Shown: positions 20,944-30,594 of the stretch, in pieces | Numbering within the stretch: the first letter of the stretch is position 1 | Layout of the letters: each line of letters begins with the position of its first letter | Source: Thermophilibacter immobilis | GTDB lineage: Bacteria; Actinomycetota; Coriobacteriia; Coriobacteriales; Atopobiaceae | Assembly (NCBI RefSeq): GCF_015277515.1 | Contig: NZ_CP063767.1 | Span: 1 to 64,000, forward strand | Length of the DNA stretch: 64,000 nt | Direction: 5' to 3' | Program-made: the position numbers and the translations under genes | Notes under the pieces: generated by a model | Seen by the model: only the letters and a program-made list of their open reading frames with translations | Told to the model about the DNA's origin: nothing | Databases searched by the model: none

Positions 20944-22332
20944 GTGGCCGCAGACGACTATGGCGTGAACCCCACCAGGATGACGTCCTCCGTGGATGCC
21001 GTCATGCCGCAGGACCCCGAGGCGGAGTCCTCGGTCCTCTCCGCGATGATGATCTCGGCGGAGGCGCTCCAGGAGTGCCTCATCGTGCTGGAGCCGGACG
21101 ACTTCTACTTTCCCTCCAACCGCACGGTCTTCATGGCCATGCGCGAGATGTTCGAGAAGAATGCGCCGATAGACACTATATCGCTGGCTGACCACCTCAA
21201 GAGCACGGGCGAGCTCGAGCGCGTCGGCGGGCGCAGCTTCCTTCTGGGCCTGGGCAACAACTCACTGGCTCTGGTCGGCTGGCGCCGCCACCTCGAGATG
21301 CTCCATCGTGACACGACCCTGCGCAAGATGATCAACGCCTCCGCGCAGATCACCGCCCTGGCCTACGACGCCCCGGAGGACACCAAGGAGGTCGTGGATC
21401 GCGCCGAGAAGATGCTTCTGGACGTCACCAACCGCGACGTGCACAAAAACGAGCAGTCTCTCGAGGAGATCATGGGCGAGCTCTACGAGGAGCTCGGGGA
21501 CTTGGCCTCCAACAACGATCAGCCGCTCGGAGTGCTCACGGGCTTTCCCAGAATCGACGAGTGCCTGCTCGGTCTGCGGCCCGGACAGATGGTCGTCATC
21601 GGCGCGCGCCCGGGCGTCGGCAAGACCTCGTTCGCGCTCAACCTGGCCACCAACGCGGCCGTCGCGGGCGCGTCCGTGGCGCTCTTCTCGCTTGAGATGT
21701 CCAAGGTGGAGATTGCGCAGCGCCTGCTCGCGGCGTGGTCGCGCGTGGGCCTCCAGGAGATTCGCTCGGCGCGCATCAGAAACGAGCAATGGCCCCAGAT
21801 TCTCGAGGCCACCAACGATCTCTCCCAGCTCGACATCATGATCGATGACACGCCCGGGACCACCGTCACCGAGATTCGCGCCAAGGCCCGCCGCATCCTG
21901 CGCGGCAAGGAGCGCGGGATCGTTATCGTGGACTACCTGCAGCTCATTTCGGCCCCATCGGGCGTCCGCCGCGCGGACTCGCGTGCCACCGAGGTCTCCG
22001 AGATGAGCCGCGGCATTAAGATCATGGCCAAGGACTTGGGCGTCCCGGTCGTGGCTCTCTCCCAGCTCAACCGCACGGTCGAGAACCGCACGGGCAAGCG
22101 TCCCCAGCTCTCCGACCTGCGCGAGTCTGGCTCCATCGAGCAGGACGCCGACATCGTGGCCCTTCTCGACCGGTCGATGAACGAGGATGAGGCCGCGCGC
22201 GAGGACCGGCCGGACATGAACGAGACCACCTTCATCATCGCCAAGAACCGCTCCGGAGCCCTGGCCGACGTGCCCCTCACCTTCCTGCCCGGCTCGACCA
22301 AGTTCGTCGAGGTGGACAGCTTCCACGATTAG
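20944..22332 (+). CDS. dnaB: replicative DNA helicase DnaB
   Basis: Hexameric 5'-3' helicase at the fork. About 462 aa from GTG 20944, preceded by AAGGAGAG; an in-frame TTG 11 codons earlier lacks a good site. The N-terminal primase-contact domain is followed by the RecA-like core with Walker A GARPGVGKTS near residue 220 and Walker B IVIVDYLQLI, then the sensor region with LSQLNRTVENR. No intein insertion. The DciA-like gene near oriC is a plausible partner. Confidence 0.96.
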   Translation: MAADDYGVNPTRMTSSVDAVMPQDPEAESSVLSAMMISAEALQECLIVLEPDDFYFPSNRTVFMAMREMFEKNAPIDTISLADHLKSTGELERVGGRSFLLGLGNNSLALVGWRRHLEMLHRDTTLRKMINASAQITALAYDAPEDTKEVVDRAEKMLLDVTNRDVHKNEQSLEEIMGELYEELGDLASNNDQPLGVLTGFPRIDECLLGLRPGQMVVIGARPGVGKTSFALNLATNAAVAGASVALFSLEMSKVEIAQRLLAAWSRVGLQEIRSARIRNEQWPQILEATNDLSQLDIMIDDTPGTTVTEIRAKARRILRGKERGIVIVDYLQLISAPSGVRRADSRATEVSEMSRGIKIMAKDLGVPVVALSQLNRTVENRTGKRPQLSDLRESGSIEQDADIVALLDRSMNEDEAAREDRPDMNETTFIIAKNRSGALADVPLTFLPGSTKFVEVDSFHD

Positions 22333-22348
22333 GTTCCCAGAGGGAACC
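22332..22348 (+). terminator. short hairpin after dnaB
   Basis: Perfect 7-bp stem overlapping the dnaB stop (22332-22338 with 22342-22348) and a 3-nt loop. No T-tract. A TATACT element for purA follows at 22367-22372. Confidence 0.45.
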
Positions 22349-22410
22349 CCGCCTCCTCGCATGCCGTATACTTAGACAAGTATGCGACTTCCACGATGAG
22401 AGGGACGGCT

Positions 22411-23691
22411 ATGTCGGCAACAGTGCTCGTGGGTACTCAGTGGGGCGACGAGGGCAAGGGAAAGGTCACGGATCTCATCTCGGGAGACTTCAACGTGGTC
22501 TGCCGCTACGCGGGTGGTGCCAACGCCGGGCACACCGTGGTGGCCAACGGCAAGAAGATCGCCCTGCACCAGGTCCCCTCCGGCGTCATGTACAAGGGCA
22601 CCTACCCCGTGATCGGCAACGGCTGCATCGTGGACCCCGAGGTTCTCCTGGAAGAGATAGACATGCTCGCCGAGCAGGGCATCTCCGCCAAGAACCTCAA
22701 GATCTCCGGCAACGCCCACATCGTCATGCCCTATCACAAGGACCTCGACGGCGCGCACGAGAAGAAGCTTGGGGCCAACCTCATCGGCACCACCAAGCGT
22801 GGCGTGGGACCCTGCTACATGGACAAGATGAACCGCACCGGCCTGCGCATCCAGGACATGCTTGACGAGAAGATCTTCCGCCAGAAGCTTGACGCCGCGC
22901 TCGCCTACACCAATCCCATCCTCGAGAAGGTCTACGGGATGCCCACCTACACCGTGGGGCAGATCTGCGAGACCTACCTGCCCTACGCGGAGCGCATCCG
23001 TCCCTACATCGTGGAGAGCTCGCTGTTCCTGAACGAGCAACTCGAGCAGGGAAGGCGCGTGCTGTTCGAGGGCGCCCAGGCCACGATGCTCGACATCGAC
23101 CACGGCACCTACCCGTTCGTGACCTCGTCAAACTGCACCGCCGGCGGGGCCGTGACCGGCTCGGGCGTGGGCCCCACCAACATCGGTCGCGTCCTGGGCA
23201 TCGCCAAGGCCTACCTCACGCGCGTGGGCTCGGGTCCGTTCCCCACGGAGCTCTTCGACGAGACCGGCGACCTGCTGGGCGAGGTCGGGCGCGAGTACGG
23301 CGTCACCACCGGGCGCAAGCGTCGCTGTGGCTGGTACGACTCCGTGGTGGTCAACTACGCCGCCCGCGTGAACGGCCTGACCGACCTGGCCATCACCAAG
23401 CTCGATGTCCTGGGCTGCCTGGACCAGATCAAGGTCTGCGTGGCCTACGAGTGCGACGGCATCCGCTATACCACGGTCCCCGAGCACCAGAGCGTCTTCT
23501 ACCACGCCGAGCCGGTCTACGAGACCCTTCCCGGCTGGAAGTCGGACATCTCCGGCGTGCGCAACTTCTACCAGCTCCCGCGCGAGGCCAAGGACTACAT
23601 CGACTTCCTCGAGCAGCTCGCCGGCGTGCGCGTCTCCATCATCACGGTGGGGCCGGACCGCGAGCAGACCATCGATCGCTCCTGGCACTAG
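22411..23691 (+). CDS. purA: adenylosuccinate synthetase
   Basis: Converts IMP, aspartate and GTP to adenylosuccinate, first step of AMP synthesis. About 426 aa. The N-terminal P-loop-like GTQWGDEGKGK and the NAGHTVV motif are intact, as is the catalytic Lys/Asp region. ATG 22411 is chosen over an ATG five codons upstream since AGAGGGA precedes it. The gene is followed 12 bp later by a DegV-like gene. Confidence 0.96.
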   Translation: MSATVLVGTQWGDEGKGKVTDLISGDFNVVCRYAGGANAGHTVVANGKKIALHQVPSGVMYKGTYPVIGNGCIVDPEVLLEEIDMLAEQGISAKNLKISGNAHIVMPYHKDLDGAHEKKLGANLIGTTKRGVGPCYMDKMNRTGLRIQDMLDEKIFRQKLDAALAYTNPILEKVYGMPTYTVGQICETYLPYAERIRPYIVESSLFLNEQLEQGRRVLFEGAQATMLDIDHGTYPFVTSSNCTAGGAVTGSGVGPTNIGRVLGIAKAYLTRVGSGPFPTELFDETGDLLGEVGREYGVTTGRKRRCGWYDSVVVNYAARVNGLTDLAITKLDVLGCLDQIKVCVAYECDGIRYTTVPEHQSVFYHAEPVYETLPGWKSDISGVRNFYQLPREAKDYIDFLEQLAGVRVSIITVGPDREQTIDRSWH

Positions 23692-23703
23692 GCCGGCAAA
23701 TCG

Positions 23704-24585
23704 GTGAGAAGCGGGGACTTTGCGATTGTCTGTGACAGCGGGTGCGATCTGCCCGCCGCCCTCTTGGAGGAGCTGGAAGTCGTGTCCGTCGCCGTGGGGC
23801 GCGAGGGCGACGACCGCATGGCACTGCGGCTGGCAGAGGCCTACCGCACTCTGGCGGAGCAGGGGTATGCGTGCGTCATCTCCGTGCACTCCTCTGCGGA
23901 GTTCTCCGGGTCCCTCGACGCCGCCCGCGTCGCTGCCGCTCAGGTGGCAGACGAGGTGGGCGTCGAGACGCTGGACTCCGGTGTGGCCTCGGTGGGGACG
24001 GGCATGCTCGTGGAGCGGCTTGCATCCTGGCGATCCCAGGGCGCGGACGGGCCTCGCGCGCTTGCGGCCGCCCATGCGCTTTCCAGGAGCGTGCGGCTGC
24101 TCGTGGTGCCCACCGCCACGGCTCGGCTCTCGCGCCGACGTACGCGCCACCATCACGCAAGCTCCCTGGGCCGCACCGCCTCCACCCTGCGCGTGAGGAT
24201 CTCGGGCGAGCGCGCCCTGTTTCTGCTCTCGCGGGCCGCGCTTACCCCCCTCGCCCGCGCGACGGACCTCGTCGAGCTCACGAGCCGTCTCGTCCACGCC
24301 ATGAGCGCGGTGGCTGCCACCGAGGGCGCGCTCGTCTACGCGCTACTCGAGACGGGCGACGCCCGCGCCGTGCGCGCCGTGGAGAAGCCGCTCGACACCA
24401 ACGAGTTCGTCTCGCGCTGCCTGGGCACGGCCCACGCTGACGAATCCGTGGTCGAAACGATAGGAGCCGGCGCCGTGGGCGTGGCCTTCATGCCCGCTCG
24501 CGTCTATACAGCACCCTTCTCCGAGCTCGCCCTTTTGGGTTTGGACTCGGCGGTCCAGCCAAATCAGGGTGCGGAGGGAAGCTAA
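23704..24585 (+). CDS. divergent DegV-family protein
   Basis: DegV proteins bind fatty acids and some act as FakB partners of the fatty-acid kinase FakA. The 293 aa protein keeps the N-terminal DSGCDLP motif (usual DSSxDLP), the HSSAEFSGSLDAA segment (usual SSxLSGTxQSA) and the TLDSGVASVGTGMLV segment. The usual TSQPS stretch appears to be missing: the region between these motifs is short. A basic run RRRTRHHH lies mid-protein. Start is GTG, 12 bp after purA. Ligand binding may be altered. Family call is moderate. Confidence 0.65.
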   Translation: MRSGDFAIVCDSGCDLPAALLEELEVVSVAVGREGDDRMALRLAEAYRTLAEQGYACVISVHSSAEFSGSLDAARVAAAQVADEVGVETLDSGVASVGTGMLVERLASWRSQGADGPRALAAAHALSRSVRLLVVPTATARLSRRRTRHHHASSLGRTASTLRVRISGERALFLLSRAALTPLARATDLVELTSRLVHAMSAVAATEGALVYALLETGDARAVRAVEKPLDTNEFVSRCLGTAHADESVVETIGAGAVGVAFMPARVYTAPFSELALLGLDSAVQPNQGAEGS

Positions 24586-24638
24586 CCTGTTCCGATGCCC
24601 GTTTCAGTTTCGATCGAGAACCAACCAAGGAGGAATTC

Positions 24639-25925
24639 ATGAGCACCACGAAGGTCAACATCCTGCTTCTCGGCTCTGGCGGCCGCGAGCACGCTCTTCT
24701 TGCCAAGCTCGTCGAGTCGCCCCGCGCGGGAGAACTCTACGTCGCCCCCGGCAACGGGGGCACGCATGCCCTCGCCTCCACGGTTGAACTCAACATAGAG
24801 TCGCCGGTCGCCGTGGCTGCCTGGGCTCGCTCGCACGACGTTGGCCTCGTGGTCATTGGACCGGAGGCCCCGCTCGTGGCCGGCGTCGCCGACGCCGTGC
24901 GCGCCGCGGGAATCGCCTGCTTTGGTCCCAACGGCAACGCGGCCCAGCTGGAGGGCTCAAAGAAGTTCGCCAAGCAGGTCATGAGCCGCGCGGGCGCCCC
25001 CACGGCCTCCTACCGTACCTTTGTTGACGAGAGCTCCTGCGCCGACTACGTCGCGCGCACGGGTGCGCCGCTCGTGGTCAAGGCAGACGGCTTGGCCGCG
25101 GGCAAGGGCGTCATCGTGGCCAGGACCACCGAGGAGGCCCTCGCCGGCGTGCGCGAGTGCTTCTCGGGCGCGTTCGGCGACGCGGGGACCACCGTGGTCG
25201 TCGAGGAGACCCTCGACGGTCCCGAGTGCTCGCTTCTCGCCCTCACGGACGGAAAGACCCTCGTGCCGCTGGCCACCTCGCAGGATCACAAGCGCGCGCT
25301 CGACGGCGACAGGGGCCCCAACACCGGCGGCATGGGCGTCTACTCCCCAGTTCCCCTGGTCACGGCAGACGAGCTCGCCCAGATGGTCGACGCCGAGAGG
25401 CGCGTGATCGACGAGCTGGCCTCAGAGGGCATCACCTACTCGGGCTGTCTCTACGGCGGCTTCATGCTCACCTCCGAGGGCCCCAAGGTCCTGGAGTTCA
25501 ACGCGCGCTTTGGCGACCCCGAGACCCAGGTGGTCCTGCCGCGCATGAAGGCCGACCTCGTAAACGTGTTTCTCGCCTGTGACGAGGGGACGCTCGACCC
25601 AAGCTCCGTCTCGTGGAACGACGACTGGGCTGTCTCGGTGGTCCTTACGAGTGCGGGCTACCCGGGTGCCTACGAGAAGGGCAAACCCATCACCGGCATC
25701 GCGTGCGCCGAGAAGCTTGAGGGCGTCACCGTCTATCACGCCGGCACCCTCCTCAACGAGAAAGGCGACCTCATCACCAACGGTGGCCGCGTGCTCGACG
25801 TCACGGCGGTGGCACCTACGTTCGAGGCCGCCCGCGCCCAGGCGTACGCCGCCTGCGGGCTGATTGACTTCGAGGGCAAGACCTATCGCACCGACATCGG
25901 CCTGCATGCCCTACAGGGTCGTTAA
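24639..25925 (+). CDS. purD: phosphoribosylamine-glycine ligase
   Basis: Second step of purine synthesis; ATP-grasp enzyme. The 428 aa protein has GSGGREHAL at residues 12-20, the ATP-grasp core with KADGLAAGKGV near residue 146, and the family signature RFGDPETQ near 290. AAGGAGG precedes the ATG. Lies 53 bp after the DegV-like gene; purA, degV-like and purD are probably coexpressed. Confidence 0.95.
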   Translation: MSTTKVNILLLGSGGREHALLAKLVESPRAGELYVAPGNGGTHALASTVELNIESPVAVAAWARSHDVGLVVIGPEAPLVAGVADAVRAAGIACFGPNGNAAQLEGSKKFAKQVMSRAGAPTASYRTFVDESSCADYVARTGAPLVVKADGLAAGKGVIVARTTEEALAGVRECFSGAFGDAGTTVVVEETLDGPECSLLALTDGKTLVPLATSQDHKRALDGDRGPNTGGMGVYSPVPLVTADELAQMVDAERRVIDELASEGITYSGCLYGGFMLTSEGPKVLEFNARFGDPETQVVLPRMKADLVNVFLACDEGTLDPSSVSWNDDWAVSVVLTSAGYPGAYEKGKPITGIACAEKLEGVTVYHAGTLLNEKGDLITNGGRVLDVTAVAPTFEAARAQAYAACGLIDFEGKTYRTDIGLHALQGR

Positions 25926-26055
25926 CCTCGCATTTATGGGACGTGCACCAAGGCGCTCCACCGTTTGCCAACAACGGCCCGCAGCACAAGGCGTACAGTG
26001 GGCGCAATGAGTTGCGGATTTGCATCCAGCACACGTCTCTGCAGGAGGAGAGCGC

Positions 26056-26793
26056 ATGTCCGAGAGCAAGAGTGTCAGCACTGACCCCTCGCGCGCCGAC
26101 TTTGGCGCGGCCGTGGACGACATGAGAGACTCGGTGGCAGCCTTCACCTATGACGGGGACCGCTCGACGCAGGATCACCTGTCGGGTGCCCCCGAGAGGC
26201 GCGGTCTCGTGCTTGGTGACCAGGACCCGCGCGACGCCGCCCTTGCCGAGAAGGTCCTCTCCGAGGACCTCGCCTGGACCGGTCGCATCTTCAACGTCGA
26301 TCGCCTGCGCGTGGAGCTGCCCGACGGTCGCAGCGCCACGCGTGACGTGGTCCGTCATCCCGGTGCCGTTGCCATCGTGGCGCTCACGGACGAGGGCCGC
26401 ATCTGCCTCGTGCGGCAGTACCGTACGGCGATTGGACGCGTGACCGTGGAGATTCCCGCGGGCAAGCTCGAGCCGGGGGAGGACCCGCTCGAGTGCGCGG
26501 GCCGCGAGCTCCTGGAGGAGACAGGCATGCGCGCCGAAAAAATCGCCTTTCTTACTACGATTGCCACCTCGGACGGGTTCTGTGACGAGCTCATCCACCT
26601 CTACATGGCTACGGGCCTCACATTCTCCCAGTCCAGCCCGGATGCCGATGAGTTCATCAACGTGGATCTGGTCAACGTGGGCGAGCTCATCGACGCCGTT
26701 TTGGACGGCCGCATCGAGGATGCCAAGACCGTGGTGGGCGCGCTTCTGTGCGACGCCATAGCGCGGCGCCTTGCTGACGAAAGTAGTAAGTAA
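26056..26793 (+). CDS. Nudix hydrolase, ADP-ribose pyrophosphatase type
   Basis: Probably cleaves ADP-ribose or a related nucleoside diphosphate sugar. The 245 aa protein has a full Nudix box, G-x5-E-x7-REUxEE-x-G, reading GKLEPGEDPLECAGRELLEETG. ARPP-type flanks are present (RQYRTAIGRVTVEIPAG before the box). About 70 residues precede the Nudix fold, longer than usual; that segment is acidic and I do not recognise it. ATG follows GGAGGAGAG. An A+T-rich gap follows. Confidence 0.8.
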   Translation: MSESKSVSTDPSRADFGAAVDDMRDSVAAFTYDGDRSTQDHLSGAPERRGLVLGDQDPRDAALAEKVLSEDLAWTGRIFNVDRLRVELPDGRSATRDVVRHPGAVAIVALTDEGRICLVRQYRTAIGRVTVEIPAGKLEPGEDPLECAGRELLEETGMRAEKIAFLTTIATSDGFCDELIHLYMATGLTFSQSSPDADEFINVDLVNVGELIDAVLDGRIEDAKTVVGALLCDAIARRLADESSK

Positions 26794-27237
26794 GGCGCAG
26801 AAGACCCCTTTGTTTATTATGCAAATAAGATGTGATACATACCTCCCCCTATATTTCTCGAATGGGTGACTGGTAGGGAGCTGTCTAGAAGTCAGGAGAT
26901 ATTGACTCTTTAGCCCGCTGGTTGTATCAAGACGGGTGGCACTTTCCTGACCAGTGCCTTATTTAGCCCTTGCATATTTCCTTCTGAACCATCAGCTTCA
27001 AATTACAATTTTTACTCTCATATTTTTCCGTAATGAGAGAGCTGCCTATCGTTTCGACAAGGGGATAGGTGTTGTTTTTTATCTCAAATCACCCATAGAC
27101 TTGGCCCAAACGAAGGATTATCACAGAGGGCCCTTCCGCCATTGCCGGTGCTTGGCAACTCGTACCTGGCAGCTCGTCGAATTTGGCCGGCGCCTGTGTG
27201 GTGCTGGCCGAAGACCCTCCAAGAAGAGGTCGAGATT
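26794..27237. other. A+T-rich gap before a winged-helix gene
   Basis: This 444 bp stretch is clearly poorer in G+C than its surroundings: I count about 43 percent over 26821-27060, falling to a third at 27001-27060. No gene, tRNA or inverted repeat end is recognised. A + strand open frame from 26954 overlaps the next gene in another frame and lacks a ribosome site. It may be foreign or degenerate DNA, or a long promoter region for the regulator at 27238. Confidence 0.5.
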
Positions 27238-27552
27238 ATGGTTATGGAGAATAATGCCGCTCACACGACGGGAGTCGCTCAGCCTGTCAGACTCACCCCC
27301 ACCGAGCGACAGATCCTTTCCTTTCTGGAGCTTCATAATGGAAGGTCTTGTACTAAGGCGCAAATCGCCGTCAGTTTGGGTCGCAATAAGAAGACCATAG
27401 ATCGCCTCATGTCTCATCTGCGTGCGATTGGCTTGGTGAGCTCCGAGCCCGCTTGGGGAGAGGATGGCGGTCAGTTGGCCAACTCCTACCGTCTGATATG
27501 CCTTCGGAGTTCGGCCGCGCCCGTTGGCGTTCATGAGCCAGCCATTCGCTGA
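27238..27552 (+). CDS. winged helix-turn-helix transcriptional regulator
   Basis: A 104 aa DNA-binding protein. The core LTPTERQILSFLELHNGRS followed by CTKAQIAVSLGRNKKTIDRLMSH is a standard winged-helix fold with a recognition helix near residues 52-65. There is no effector domain, so the ligand is unknown. ATG 27238 has AGAGGT before it, whereas the open frame extends 32 codons upstream. It is 185 bp before the ABC exporter, in the same direction, and may control it. Confidence 0.65.
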   Translation: MVMENNAAHTTGVAQPVRLTPTERQILSFLELHNGRSCTKAQIAVSLGRNKKTIDRLMSHLRAIGLVSSEPAWGEDGGQLANSYRLICLRSSAAPVGVHEPAIR

Positions 27553-27737
27553 GTGTTTATATCTATCTGAATCGATAAGAGTAAAACATAATTATAGAAA
27601 TCATTCAACGAATACTGCTGAGCGATGCCGGGTAACACGTGCCAGCTCCGAACGGTGTCCGTGCTTATGGGCGGACGACATGTCCCTTGCGCTAGACTGG
27701 TCTGCGGAAACCCCTCGCAGAAACAGAAAGTTGTGAC

Positions 27738-29531
27738 ATGGCCCGCCCCTCTTGTTCGCTCTTTGGCACCTTCCTCACCTACTATCGCGGCCAGCGCCAT
27801 CTCTTTGTGGCCGATCTTGTCTGCGCCTTCGTGGTCGCGAGCGTCGACCTCGCCTTCCCCCAAATCCTGCGCGCCCTGACCGCGGGCCTCTTCGCCCGGG
27901 GATCCGATGCCATCCTGGGTGTCCTCCTCTATCTTGGCGTGGGCCTCGTGTGCATGTACGCCCTGCGCTTCGTGGGGCGCTACTTCGTGATCTTCTGGGG
28001 CCACGTCATGGGGGCTCGTATGGAGAGCCGCATGCGCGAGGACCTCTTTGATGCCTATCAGCGCATGAGCTTCTCGTACTTCGACCGGCACAAGTCCGGC
28101 GACCTCATGAGCAGGCTGATAAGCGATCTCTTTGACATATCCGAGGCTGCCCATCACGGCCCCGAGTATCTGCTCATTGGCGTCGTGGAGATTGTGGGAT
28201 CCTTCGTGATCCTGGGCACCATCAACGCGCCGCTCACGGGTGTCCTCGTGCTTATCGCCTGCTTGCTCGTGGCCTACAACGTCTACGCCAACTGGCGCAT
28301 GCGTTCCGTCTACACCGAGAACCGCGAGCGCATCTCGCAGGTGAACTCACGTCTCGAGGATTCCCTGGCGGGGATTCGCGTGGTGAAGAGCTTTGCCGCC
28401 GAGGACGTCGAGCGCACCAAGTTTCGTCGCAGCAACACTGCCTACCTGGACTCCAAGACTAGGATGTACCGCGCCATGGGCCGCTACCAGGCTGCCATTG
28501 CCGCCATGATGGGTGGTCTCAACACGGTAGTGCTCGTCATGGGTGGCTGGCTCATTGCCCAGGGGCAGATGGTCCCCGCTGATCTCGCCACCTACGCACT
28601 CTACATCTCGCTCTTTACGACGCCCATCACGAGCATCCTCGACTTTACCGAGACGCTCCAGAAGGCCATTGCCGGATTCAAGCGCTTCTGCGAGGTGCTT
28701 GCCACCCAGCCGGACATTCAAGACAAGCCGGGAGCTCCCGCGCTCTTGGTGAGCAGGGGCGCCATCAGCTACCACAACGTGCACTTCTCCTACAACTTCG
28801 CAGCCACCGCGGCCGCGCCCAGCGCAGGCGGCGAGGAGGTCATCCGCGGGCTTGACCTGGACATAGAGGCGGGAAAGACCGTTGCGCTCGTGGGTCCCTC
28901 GGGTGGCGGAAAGTCCACTACCTGCGCGCTCCTGCCTCGCTTCTATGACGTCACCTCCGGCTCTCTTACGATTGACGGACAAGACGTCCGCGACGTCACC
29001 CAGAGGAGCCTGCGCGAGGCCATCGGGCTCGTGCAGCAAGACGTCTACCTCTTCGACGGCACCATCGCGGAGAACATCGCCTACGGGTGCCCCGAGGCGA
29101 CCCTCGAGGAGATTCACGCCGCCGCCCGCCGCGCGAACATCGCAGATTATGTGGAGAGCCTGCCTGACGGCTACGAGACCGAGGTGGGGGAGCGTGGCAG
29201 CCATCTCTCGGGCGGCCAGAAGCAGCGCGTGGCCATCGCACGCGTCTTTCTTAAGAACCCTCCCATCCTCATTTTCGACGAGGCGACCTCCGCCTTGGAC
29301 AACGAGTCCGAACAGGCCGTTCAGGAGTCGCTCTCCGAGCTCTCGCGCGGTCGCACCACCATCGTCATTGCCCACCGCCTCTCCACCATCAAGGGAGCGC
29401 AGGAGATTGTTACGATGGAGCACGGAAGGGTCGTGGAGCGCGGTACCCACGAGGAGCTGCTCTCTCGAGGCGGTACGTATGCGCGCTACTACCGGATGCA
29501 GTTCGCCGATGGAAGCGAGGATGTCGCCTAA
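27738..29531 (+). CDS. ABC exporter, permease-ATPase fusion
   Basis: Half-transporter of 597 aa (ABCB/MsbA-like) that would act as a homodimer because no partner gene is adjacent. Six transmembrane segments in residues 1-310 including the SFSYFDRHKSGDLMSR coupling helix, then an ATPase with Walker A GPSGGGKST near 390, Q-loop, signature LSGGQ, Walker B ILIFDEATSALD and the H-loop AHRLST. All catalytic residues are intact. The ATG follows a weak GAAAG site. Substrate (drug, lipid or peptide) is not predictable. Confidence 0.88.
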   Translation: MARPSCSLFGTFLTYYRGQRHLFVADLVCAFVVASVDLAFPQILRALTAGLFARGSDAILGVLLYLGVGLVCMYALRFVGRYFVIFWGHVMGARMESRMREDLFDAYQRMSFSYFDRHKSGDLMSRLISDLFDISEAAHHGPEYLLIGVVEIVGSFVILGTINAPLTGVLVLIACLLVAYNVYANWRMRSVYTENRERISQVNSRLEDSLAGIRVVKSFAAEDVERTKFRRSNTAYLDSKTRMYRAMGRYQAAIAAMMGGLNTVVLVMGGWLIAQGQMVPADLATYALYISLFTTPITSILDFTETLQKAIAGFKRFCEVLATQPDIQDKPGAPALLVSRGAISYHNVHFSYNFAATAAAPSAGGEEVIRGLDLDIEAGKTVALVGPSGGGKSTTCALLPRFYDVTSGSLTIDGQDVRDVTQRSLREAIGLVQQDVYLFDGTIAENIAYGCPEATLEEIHAAARRANIADYVESLPDGYETEVGERGSHLSGGQKQRVAIARVFLKNPPILIFDEATSALDNESEQAVQESLSELSRGRTTIVIAHRLSTIKGAQEIVTMEHGRVVERGTHEELLSRGGTYARYYRMQFADGSEDVA

Positions 29532-29631
29532 GCGTCTGAGCAGCCTCTTGCGTATACTGACTCCCGTATCGTGAGGAGCCTGACCGCGCGCGACAAGACG
29601 GCCTCAGGGCTTCGTGACGGGAAGAGAGCAC

Positions 29632-30429
29632 ATGGCTAAGAAACGCGAGGTCGCGCGTATCCAAAGGGGAGCTCTGTCCGCTGACGAGGCGGAGGAGCTC
29701 TTCTCGACAGTCGACCACACCGGCCACACCGACGAGGAGCGTGCGCGCCGGCAGCGCGTGAGCCGCAAGGAGCATGGCGTCTCGGTAGACATCGACCCGC
29801 TCTCCGAGGAGGACCCGTCCGGCTCCGAGGTGGGCAAGGTTATCGCCAGGACAGCGGTCGGCTTCGTCGTCGTGTTTCTGGTGCTTGTCATCGTGGGCCA
29901 GGTCGCCTTTGGCATCATCCGTCGCGCGAACACGGCCGACCTGGCCGAGAGCGCCACGGTGCGCACCGTGGCTTCGGCTCTTTCCGGCGGTGTCGAGTGG
30001 GGTAACGGCTTCACGCAGTTCCCCGAGGACTTCTCTGTCCAGGAGGCCGACGAGAACACCGGGCGTATCGAGGTTACCGTCACCGATACGAGTTCCGAGA
30101 ACGCCCTCGAGTGCTTTGCGGGCTCTGGGGTCCAGTCCCAGGCCTTTGCCGTGAACGCCCTACTCAACCCCAAGATCGACACGGTCGTCTACCATGTGAA
30201 CGTTCACATGGACACCGAGGGCAACCCCGAGCGCGCCGCCCTGTTTGGCTTCCTCAAGCCGACCGGTGACGTGACGTCCTACATCACGTACGTGTGGACC
30301 AAGACGCAGTCTTCGAACGCCATCCAGCTCTCGCTGCAGATCACGGGCCTCAATGATTCCATTCAGCAGGAGCTGCGCGACAAGATCACCACGAGCTTCA
30401 CGCCCGTCCAGATTCTCTCGAGCAACTAG
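29632..30429 (+). CDS. single-span membrane protein, unknown function
   Basis: A 265 aa protein. A 70-residue charged cytoplasmic N-terminus (rich in Arg, Glu) is followed by one transmembrane helix (residues 74-95) and an extracytoplasmic domain of about 165 residues with beta-strand character ending in VQILSSN. ATG 29632 follows GGAAGAGAG; a GTG 18 bp upstream is possible. A TATACT -10 lies at 29553. I recognise no named family; likely a lineage-specific envelope protein. Confidence 0.6.
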   Translation: MAKKREVARIQRGALSADEAEELFSTVDHTGHTDEERARRQRVSRKEHGVSVDIDPLSEEDPSGSEVGKVIARTAVGFVVVFLVLVIVGQVAFGIIRRANTADLAESATVRTVASALSGGVEWGNGFTQFPEDFSVQEADENTGRIEVTVTDTSSENALECFAGSGVQSQAFAVNALLNPKIDTVVYHVNVHMDTEGNPERAALFGFLKPTGDVTSYITYVWTKTQSSNAIQLSLQITGLNDSIQQELRDKITTSFTPVQILSSN

Positions 30430-30594
30430 CTTCTCGCCCGGCAAGATATTTATCGGCCTGCCTTATACAAGCTCTACGAACGCGACCCCATACAGTCTCT
30501 TCTGATATCGTGCAAGGTGACTTCCTGATATTTGGTGGTACTTTAGGTGCCTAAGGAGGCGCAGCGCGGTCGCGCACGACGCAAGGAGGCTGTC

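Noticed and set aside
26954-27400. Plus-strand frame of 148 codons in the A+T-rich gap
   Set aside because: Overlaps the winged-helix gene in another frame, lacks a ribosome site and looks non-protein-like after residue 50.
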